Origin: Isoetes taiwanensis
Taxonomy: Eukaryota; Streptophyta; Lycopodiopsida; Isoetales; Isoetaceae
Reading direction: 5' to 3'
Assembly: GCA_021234155.1 (NCBI GenBank)
Contig: JAJEKV010000006.1
Coordinates: 7,655,003-7,719,002, forward strand
DNA length: 64,000 bases
The position numbers were made by a program, and so were the translations under genes. A model generated the notes under the pieces. It worked only from the letters and a program-made list of their open reading frames with translations, had not been told where the DNA came from and did no database searches. Shown one piece after another: positions 48,674 through 56,830 of this stretch (its first letter is position 1; each line of letters begins with the position of its first letter).

Positions 48674-48969
48674 AATTTTTATTGATAATTTGGTGATACA
48701 ATCTATACATAAGTAATTTTCATGATACATAACTAAAGATAGAACTTCTCATTGAAGCAAAATAGAGCGGCATGGAGATCACCGCACGCGAAATCCATTG
48801 ATTGCTACCTAATTGCAAGCAAGGCATTTGGCGTCGTGATATTTTTAATAAAAGCGAGAACATACATTGGAACAACGGGGATAGATAGAAGCAAAAATAG
48901 AGAAAACTTTTCTTTGAAGCAAAAATAGATAGATACAACGGCTGGGGATCTTCATGATCCTCTAGCTGA

Positions 48970-49340
48970 TTTTCATGTCCTGCATTTGAAGCCGTAAGGT
49001 CGCGTTCTCATCCTCCCTGGCTTCGGAGCTTCTTCTCCATATCTTCTAAGGCTGCGAAATCATATGAGCGGTTTCAAGCGCCGCTCGACCTGCTGCTCGT
49101 CGCCTCTTGGTACATGGCGAATGTTTCCCGAGCTCAAGCGTCTCGCTTCGTCGCGGTGACTCCCTCGTGAAGGCTAATCGTCGGCCAGCCTCATTGTTCG
49201 GCGGACGAGGCGGTTGTTTTCATCATGGATCTCCTTGAATCTCTTCATCACTGCGCAAGGGTGATGTCCCGCGCAGCTTCTCGGGGCTGGGGAGTGCTAT
49301 CTTGGCGTGGTCGTTTGCTAGAGGAAGATGATGATGCCAT
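48970..49340 (-). pseudogene. Mini-gene unit 4: Ser/Lys-rich coiled-coil protein
   Basis: Minus-strand ATG at 49340 gives MASSSSSSKRPRQDSTPQP, then REAARDITLA and, one base out of frame, MKRFKEIHDENNRLVRR. Later segments include ETFAMYQEA, a helix around LEDMEKKLR and EDENATLRLQMQDMK near 49000. The whole would be a protein of about 120 residues, nearly all helix after a Ser/Lys-rich head, suggestive of a small nuclear DNA- or protein-binding factor. It has a few frame changes. TATA box 89 bp upstream. Confidence 0.5.
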
Positions 49341-49428
49341 CGAGCAGAAAGGTGGAAGGCGGGGGAGGAAGTAGAAGATGAGCGTAAGGCGGAAGGCGAT
49401 GGAGGTCGGCGTGGACATCGGTCTTCTA

Positions 49429-49434
49429 TTTATA
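49429..49434 (-). promoter_or_regulatory. TATA box of unit 4
   Basis: Minus strand GTTATAAATAGAAGACC, 89 bp before the ATG at 49340 and same sequence as in unit 3. Confidence 0.6.
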
Positions 49435-49463
49435 ACATGAGTCGCGACGAAGTTGCTTCTCGG

Positions 49464-49539
49464 CGTCGTGTGAGGAATAAATAAATTAATTGTCTTTTTC
49501 CAATAATATTTCATTTCTTGAGATAGATATCACACGACG
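49464..49539. repeat. GATCACAC palindrome P4 (outward orientation)
   Basis: CGTCGTGTGA at 49464-49473 and its exact complement TCACACGACG at 49530-49539. The two arms are in the opposite order to P1-P3, and the pair sits 30 bp upstream of the unit 4 TATA box. Confidence 0.75.
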
Positions 49540-49689
49540 AAAACCTAGATATGTGGAAAAATCGGTGATGTATTTCGCGTGATGTGAATAAATACAAATA
49601 AAATAATTTTTATTAGGAATTTCGGGAAGGACAAAATGTACATAAATAATTTTACCGATACAAGTTGGAAAACATATAACTTTCAATTT

Positions 49690-50680
49690 CTCTCAAGCTT
49701 CATCGTCAATTTCATGCTCTTTCAATCCCCTCACAAGACCGATCCAACAAGGCAATGACTTCCATATTATCGACCCAGACTTCCAACCTTGGGTGAGTCA
49801 AGCCGCCAGCCTAAAAAATTTAACATATTGCTCGCCTCGCAGACCGGCTTGCAGTCGCCAAAATATTGTAACACAACATCCCCAGAATTGCTATCACCCT
49901 TTTCGGTGTTTGATGCCAATTGGGAATGGTTCCCGAACATGCATAATGCACGGATGTAATAGACAAACTCGCACCTTTTGACCTGAAAGTTCTCACGAAG
50001 ACGATTATCTCCCCATTAACGAATCTTGAGATATATCGTAACAATGTAGAGTCCTTCAATCTTTCCTCGCCCCCACGTGCATGTCGGCAAGAAAAATCAT
50101 CTACTTCCCACAAATAAGAACCCTCAAGATTATCTTCTTCACATTTATCCTCATCTACGGGCTTATCGCCGATTGATTGGTCAAGGGCCACGCCAAACCC
50201 TGTAGATCCCTGTTGGCGGCTTTGCACGGAGGCATTTGGAATTCTTCTTCCGTTGGTAGATTCGGCCTCATCTTGAGCAAATCGAGACTCCAGCCTCTCA
50301 TAGGCTTCTTTAAGCTTTATAGCATTGCCGGTATATCTCTTTGTCCAAATCCTCTTCAAAATCTAGACCTAAGTTTACCCATTCGCCACCAAGGAAACCG
50401 ATAAGCTCGTCTTCCCTAGCACACATTCGTAACAAAGGCGGGTTCCTCAAGATATCCTTAGCAATAAGTATTCTTTGCCTTCCACTAAAATTGGCGTTAT
50501 GTCGGACAACTTCTTTTCATCCTCATCCCCATCCTCATCACCTTGAGAATCATCTCCTCCTCCGGGTTCACCCAAGGCGGTCCAAGGAAGCTAAAACTCC
50601 TACATTCTTGCTCTTCTTCTTGTAGATCTATCTCCATTTCTACGTCATAGTCAGCATCATCACACATAACCCCCTTGGCT
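49690..50680 (-). pseudogene. Unrecognised acidic protein gene, broken
   Basis: Minus-strand coding-like region in several frames: an acidic head (DADYDVEMEIDLQEEEQEC near 50650), LVEGKEYLLLRIS, GFLGGEWVNLGLDFEEDLD near 50370, then a long frame to 49820 with NAIKLKEAYERLESRFAQDE. No domain known to me. It follows unit 4 in the array, same strand. The open frame to 49820 begins at a non-ATG codon. At least three frame changes. Confidence 0.35.
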
Positions 50681-51230
50681 TAAAGATTTCATTGTTTCCG
50701 ATTGTATCTTTGGTTTGGCCAAGCGGAGAATGCAATAACTAGCAAATGCAAGCGGCAAAGAGAAATAAGATACCTTCTTAAGCACAAGGACGCGGCCGAG
50801 GAGGAGCCCGTTGCGCAAAGATTCTTGAAAAACATCTTATTTGTTTGCAAATGGGAAGCCGCCTCCTCTAGAGCTGGTTTTGGAATCCACGAGCGGGGAC
50901 ATCTGCAAAGGGCGTCTTGGCCGAGACCAAGCGGTCGGTGAAAGCTAAGGCAACCTCGCGATAGCATCCAAGCTCGCCATCGTTTGGCATGATGTCCAAC
51001 TCCTTGCAATAGAACGGATAAATCGCAGCTCTACAAGAACTTCCTCGTTGTCATGAGGGGCGGATGCATACCATTCCGGGAACTTCACATAACAATCCAT
51101 GGCGAAACAAGCGGCGAAAACAAGAAGATGTTTAGGGCGGTAAAGGCGCTATCACTTTTGAACTCAAGTAGCCATTGTCGATTATGAAAGGGGACGAAAT
51201 CGTTGTGGGGAGATTTGTCCGCATTACATT
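50681..51230 (-). other. Coding-like remnants, unidentified
   Basis: Minus-strand stretches such as EVALAFTDRLVSAKTPFADVP (about 50890-50960) and AMDCYVKFPEWYASAPHDNEE (about 51040-51105) look protein-coding but lie in different frames. No family recognised. Probably the same degenerate gene family or an old transposon. Confidence 0.25.
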
Positions 51231-51254
51231 TTAGGGTTAGGGTTAGGGTTAGGG
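51231..51254 (+). repeat. Interstitial telomere-like repeat (TTAGGG)4
   Basis: Four perfect TTAGGG units, preceded by TT. Most plants use TTTAGGG, and TTAGGG telomeres occur in part of Asparagales and a few others. Only two bases separate it from the palindrome word GGATCACACGACG at 51257-51269. Confidence 0.85.
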
Positions 51255-51421
51255 TTGGATCACACGACGAAGACTACTATGTGTGCAACAAAGAAGCACA
51301 ATGCTTGCCAAGCGCCGTGGTGATCCTCACGCATTATAACAAAAAAAAAAATACAAAGTCTGTAAGCTAGGCTTCTAAGAAAGAAATGGACTAAGAGATT
51401 AAGCTTTATAAAGCCATTACA

Positions 51422-52309
51422 TTAAGAAATATTATACATATGAAAAAACACAAAGGCACTTCCGACCTTTTTCGGGGGGTCTTTCTTCTTGTTGTATTCA
51501 GCCATAAAATTTTGACCATAGTACTCGGGATCCCTTATCGTAAGACGAGGCGCATGTCCTTGGGCATGACAGTCACCCGCTTGGCATGTATTGCTACAAG
51601 TCTGCGAGTCCTCGAACAGACCAGCCACCAACCGCCCAAGCCATTTGAAGAGCATTTAAGGCGCTTGCTTGAATTTCAGAATCGGTATGATGTATCACAC
51701 CACACTCTTACGGAATCTCTCTCCGCAGGCGGCAAATGGGAGGCGGAATGACCATCTCGGTGCTCTTCGATGCTTCTTAATCTGTGAGAAGCTCACCCCA
51801 ATCTGGCTTGATCTTCGGCAGAGGCCCACTACCCTCACCCACCCGGCATTTTGGAACTGTTGCTTTCGGCCCGGAGCTCTTCGTAGCCTCCTCACGAGCA
51901 TCGCTGTTGTTCCTCGGCCCGGAACTCTTCGGCCGAATCTCCTCATTCTGGTCGCCTTCCCTTACGGCGTTGGGCCTCCTCCTTTGATTTGAAGGTCACT
52001 CCACCTCCACCGGGAGGAAGCGAGGAAGAGCAAGAAGAAGCGGCTGCCCAATAATTAATCCCGTCATATTACGCTCGCCCGGTCTCTCCTATTTTCATCC
52101 CTCTTTGTCTCGCCGGGTGCACCTCCCTACTACTCGTACGCTTCTCCGGTGATACATCATCGCGGATTTCTTTTCGGGTCTTCACGTTAGGCATGGTGGG
52201 AGGAGGAGAATCTCTATCGAGACTTGAGTCGGATGAAGAAGGCGGACTAATGTAATCACGGCCTTACACCACCTGGATGGATCCTTGCGGTTTGCTTAGT
52301 TCTTGCCAT
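51422..52309 (-). pseudogene. Histone H3-like gene, divergent and frame-broken
   Basis: From the ATG at 52309 the minus strand reads MARTKQTARIHPGGVRP and then a stop. The first nine codons equal the canonical H3 N-terminus; after that K9/S10 are replaced by I/H. After an unrelated stretch of roughly 450 bp, H3 core segments follow in order. STEMVIPPP..RLRREI near 51715-51755 resembles STELLIRKL..RLVREI. EIQASALNALQMA near 51640-51678 resembles the FQSSAVAALQEA helix. GLFEDS is at 51605-51622, and AIHAKRVTVMPKDMRL at 51547-51594 is almost the H3 end. The last three lie in three frames. A C-terminal extension (RDPEYYGQNF…) runs to 51422. Canonical H3 has 135 residues, so the tail-to-core distance is about five times normal. 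It sits inside the mini-gene array and shares 3' flank words with units 3 and 4. Confidence 0.7.
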
Positions 52310-52339
52310 GGCTTCGGCCGGATGGCGCTTTATACTACT

Positions 52340-53417
52340 TAACACCGACAAAAATAGACAACCGGCAAGAGATAAATAGTAAAAATGGTTAAAGTAAAAT
52401 ATGATGGTAACGTTTTTAAATAATTGTACGGAACCCTAAAAAATATCGGACAAAATACGGAACCCTAAAAACATCGGATAAAAACACAAATAAAAACCGA
52501 GATTCAAAAGCGCTAGCCGATAGACAATTTCTTGTTGATCGCGAACTCACTAAACTTTACATTTCCCTCTTGCCTCAGAACCAACCCTAATGCCATCAAT
52601 AAAATAATGGAAGTCGTAACTAAATCTCCCCTGTCTCCATTAGCACTCTTAGCTCGATAATGGCCATTCGGCTTTTCCATGGTGGCCGTATAAATGACTT
52701 CCTCCCTCTCCATACTCGAATATCCACCGCGACGGAGTGTTCGGTATGGTCCTCAAACGGCTCCCAAAAAAAGTTAGGGCAGCCTCTCTTTTCCGTTTCC
52801 TTCGCTCTAGTTGACAATTAACGATAAATATTGTTTTGGAAGAAAGTATCGAACTTAAAAGGAGGACTTAACTACGCGGACCTGTTAGTTGACCAGGATG
52901 ATTGGTGGAATCGAACATCCAGTCGGAACCAAAAATAAGCCATCCACAAAATCAAGTAGGGGGGGGAGAAAGATGATATGTCTTGGAGCTTTTGAACTTC
53001 TAGCGCCATCCGAATATGTTAGCAAATACCTCAAAGCGGTGTGAAGATTTTGAAACTCATCCTGCCTCGTTTTCGGACATTCCGCTTGCACCTCGTCGAC
53101 CATGCATTTCTTCATTGCAATTACATTGTTCTCATTAGTGCGTGGCTTACAAAGTTCACTTAAAGGGGGGCAATTCAACCGCCTCAAGCTCGGTTTTCGA
53201 CCTTTACGCTATAATCATGTAAAGTAAAACCGGATGCCTATACCCATAAAGGTCACGACATCCATACCTTGAAAAGGACAATTAGATGTCTATGTGATAC
53301 ACCAAATTACACTACTAATACTTTCTAGGAATGACATCCACGACGTCGATAAACATAAACCCTGCACAATAAATTTGTTTGTAAACACGTGTCAACGAAA
53401 GAAATGAAAGATAAGAA
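52340..53417 (-). other. Coding-like remnants, unidentified
   Basis: Minus-strand stretches with ordinary protein composition, e.g. KRGCPNFFWEPFEDH at about 52765-52800 and MKKCMVDEVQAECPKTRQDE at about 53060-53120. Both lie in frames that start at non-ATG codons. No domain recognised. They fit decayed genes of the same array or a transposon. Confidence 0.25.
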
Positions 53418-53486
53418 GATCACACGACCGCTAAACTATCTCTACGCAGATTAAGTAGGTCATGACTAGCCCGGCGTCGTGTGATC
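53418..53486. repeat. GATCACAC palindrome P5
   Basis: GATCACACGAC at 53418-53428 and its exact 11-bp complement GTCGTGTGATC at 53476-53486. The most perfect pair of the set. Confidence 0.8.
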
Positions 53487-53726
53487 CGTTTAAGGTGGTT
53501 ACCATTTGCGGGCAATTTTGGGAAGCTATTTTGGTGGAGATTAGCTCTTTGGCCATATCGGAAGGGGTATATACATGTCGTGATTGTTATACTTTCCACT
53601 TTCCGCCGCTAGAATTCAACTTGAACTCTTTTATCCTACCTATCCAATGTGTCCAAGATCGCCTCGATGCCTTTGTCGCTAACTCTATTATGCCCTCGTT
53701 GATGGCAGCATACTCACCCACCTAAC

Positions 53727-54169
53727 CTATTGAGACAAACCTCCCACTTCTTGACCTTGGGAGTTCGTAAATGGGGCAAGAACACGAGAAATTAAGACAT
53801 GGATTGCGGATGAGGAGGAAGGGGGCAGAGGATGCAAGAGGCTCTGAGTGACAAGCAAGATGTAAGTTTGGCGCCAAAATTTGACAAGGGAGTTGGTGAC
53901 GGCGACAAAGAGGCGGTCAAAGTCACCATTATTTTGGGCGGCGGCGACTCGAAAAATACGGGCCATTAAAATGGTTGCAATAAAGCGCCAGGCATCCCCA
54001 TGAAAAATCGCCATGTGGATGCCAAGTAAGCCCGCTCATCCTTCTACCCGCCAAGTAATAATCGACTTTTCGTAAAAAGGCGCCAAACCCCGATTGGTCC
54101 GGGCGAACCGGCGCGGAAATCTTTAGCCCAAGATAAGGGCCATTTTCAGACCCCAAATCCGCCCTAATG
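53727..54169 (-). mobile_element. DNA-transposon-like repeat (copy B) inserted into a LINE
   Basis: Starts at 54169 with the 31-bp end shared with 43916-43946. The LINE frame is interrupted at this point. The inside is coding-like on the minus strand (KVDYYLAGRRMSG…), without a known domain. Its other end is not defined. Confidence 0.45.
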
Positions 54170-55200
54170 GTAGAAGGAAACTCCAACCCCAAATACTTAT
54201 AGATGGGCGTCACCTCCACCTTTTCTCCCTGATAAGTGAACGGGGGAGACCTTGGCTGACACAAAGATGAGACGAATATCACTTTAGTCTTGGCAAAGTT
54301 AATGCGCATGTTAGTGGTCCGGCAAAAACTGTCTAGGGCATCCAGATGGTGCTATATGTCATCCGAGGTGTAAACTAAGAGTTCCACATCATCGGCATAT
54401 ATGAGTTGTCTAGTGATTTGGTGCATGAACTGAGTCCCATTGGCCCCATGTTTAGTAAGCCAACCTTCCAACTGATCAATGTAAAGACCGAATAGTGTTA
54501 GAGAGAGTGAGCATCCCTAACGAACCACAATACTATTGTTGAATGGTTGGTCTAAGGATGTCAATTGGCCTGAGCATATCTCATATAACTTGTGGACTGC
54601 ATTTTGCATTTATAGGGAACCCCAACTGTCTTAATCTTTTTCCCTCGAGGCATAGTGTCAAAGGCCTTTGCAACATAAACAAAGTAATATATACAGGTCC
54701 TGCCGATGATTCATGCTATCTTCAACTAAGGTTCGCAACGTAAAAATATGATCAATGGTTCAATGTCGGGGCATGAATCATGCATGTTATGAGGGTCCAT
54801 ACCTCTGCCTTCTCTGCATGTATCGTCACCTGTTGTTTGATAATAAACCAACCATGATTATCCGATAATTGGCTGGGCAATGACGATCACCTGCCTTGTA
54901 TATGGAAACAACTCTGCTAGTGGCCCATTATGGGGGAAAGCCATCTTGTAACGCAATTAGGATGGGCACTATGGATGGCCCTATAGCTCTGCCTGCATGC
55001 TGTCTAAATCTGCTGCCTTTCCATTGGCAAGACTGTAAGGCCTGTGTGACCTCATCCTCTCTGATTGCTAGCATTGGGTCCATCTATGCGGGTACTACCG
55101 CTCGAATCCCCAAAGGATCATAGAGCTGCTGCAAGTATTGTACCCTTTCTCAGAAGTGACGTTCCCCGTATGTTGTAGAGGCTTCCTTAATACCCTTCAC
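54170..55200 (-). mobile_element. RTE-type LINE, reverse transcriptase part
   Basis: Minus-strand LINE remnant. Reading from high to low coordinates it shows a broken upstream stretch near 54600-55150, SLHIDQLEGWLTKHGANG near 54430-54490 and the catalytic box YADDVEL at 54379-54399. Then come HLDALDSFCRTTNMRINFAKTKVIF and YKYLGLEFPST near 54175-54330. The YADD box with a following LDAL..FC..…N..KTK segment is typical of the RTE clade. It carries several stops and shifts, so it is dead. It is interrupted at 54169 by another repeat. Confidence 0.75.
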
Positions 55201-55258
55201 CCACGGTCCTGGGCTATAACAAGTGCCTAAAACTATCCTAAAGAATGACAATTTAAGC

Positions 55259-55402
<144 letters not shown>

Positions 55403-56820
55403 ATTCTAACAGATTAATCATTCCATTTGTCCATTCTATTGGAATATCTAGGAGGGGGTATATGCTAAGTTAATGCTATAAGATTCCATATATCTGATAA
55501 CCAATTGGGCACACATGAAGAAAACAACATTGACAACGAGCATATCAAAGATCCAGGCACTTCGAGTCGCTTCTTTAAAAGAGCTCGTCGTAGCTCTGCA
55601 GGAAAAGACTGAATGATTTTCGAAAAGACAATTTCACTTCCATAGTTGAGTTTTTATGCTTTACTAATAAAATGCTCAATGTTGGGCTAAAAACATTGCA
55701 ATAAAAATGTCCACCATATGGACTTGAACATTTACAAATATAATGACTTAGTTTTAAAGTACATGTTAGAAGTTAGAATAAGAATGAAAAATAGAATCTT
55801 CGAACAAGGATTTGGTGATCGACGGAAGGGGTTAACTTTTTTTTGTCTGAGGCAAAGATTCCGGGTGTTGGACAGCGCCATTGGAAGCATTGGCAGCATC
55901 TAGATATAAAAAGGTGTGATTTGTTATGGAAATCACGAGTGGTTGTGCCAAAGTTATTGTGCCGGAAATCTTGTTGTACTTGACATTTTGTGAATGAATA
56001 GAAAAGCCATTTCGTCACCATATTTTGTAGCATTTATTTCTTCCCATCATGATATTTGTGTTTCACGTTGCTTATTTCCATTCCTTGTACAAAAGTATTT
56101 TGTTGCCTTGAATACTATTTCCTTAAGCTTTAGTTTTGCATCCAACTTGTAGGACATGGTGGCTTTGGAGACTTTGCACTCTATGAATGATGCATACGAA
56201 TGATTGGACAATTCAGAGGTAAGTTCAAAATTACTGCCACAGTTTTAGGTTTGGTTGTTGCTTTATTGTTAGAGTGTGAGAGGCTCTTAACAATATCCTC
56301 CCCAATGTGGACCTTGCTTTCCATACGCATGCGACGTTTCATACACTGTTGGCATGATATTGAATTTCCATTGCACCCGAGCCTTTGTTCTAGTGGTAAC
56401 ATAGTAGTCCTAGAACACCTAAATCTCGAGTTCAAGAATGTCTAGAGTCGCACTATGTATAGATCCATCCCATAGCATCTATCAATTGGAATTGATATAT
56501 ATGTTCCGATGGCCACAAATTATTGGTCAAAATCCATAAAACACTAGGTCTCCTATAAACAACATAAAGTTGTTACCACAAAGTAAAAAAGATTAACCAT
56601 CATTCAATTAAATTGGGATTATGTCTTGATTTTGGGACAAATTTCATATTGCAATTTTTTAGTAACTTGATAAAAGTCACTATACGTTAACATACAATCA
56701 CACACCTTAATATAAATTCACACCTTAACTTCAAATTACAACATCATATATCATGAAACTCAAGTAGTACACAACTTTTATTAACTGTGATTGATACATA
56801 GTAATGTAGAAAACATATTT
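55403..56820. other. AT-rich sequence; possible SINE head at 56378-56450
   Basis: No recognised gene. At 56378-56450 the plus strand has a box A-like TTCTAGTGGTAAC and, 35 bp later, a box B-like GAGTTCAAGAATG, which could be a decayed tRNA-derived SINE. No poly(A) or simple tail follows, so this is a weak call. Confidence 0.3.
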
Positions 56821-56830
56821 ACATAGTTTT

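Larger units (their letters stand above)
47650..49480 (-). repeat. Tandem duplication of about 0.9 kb (units 3 and 4)
   Basis: Units of roughly 885-950 bp. An exact block of about 33 bp starting ACGCGAAATCC occurs at 47901 and 48786. Similarity continues through a shared hairpin GGATCTTCATGATCC (about 48044 and 48947), the C-terminal coding part, the start region and the TATA box. Many small indels separate the copies. Confidence 0.8.

Noticed and set aside
53462-53725. Plus-strand ATG frame of 87 codons
   Set aside because: Starts inside palindrome P5 and runs against the minus-strand coding-like material; no motif.
56378-56450. Second tRNA-derived SINE
   Set aside because: Box A- and box B-like words are present but no tail and no clear body; left only as a weak note in the intergenic entry.
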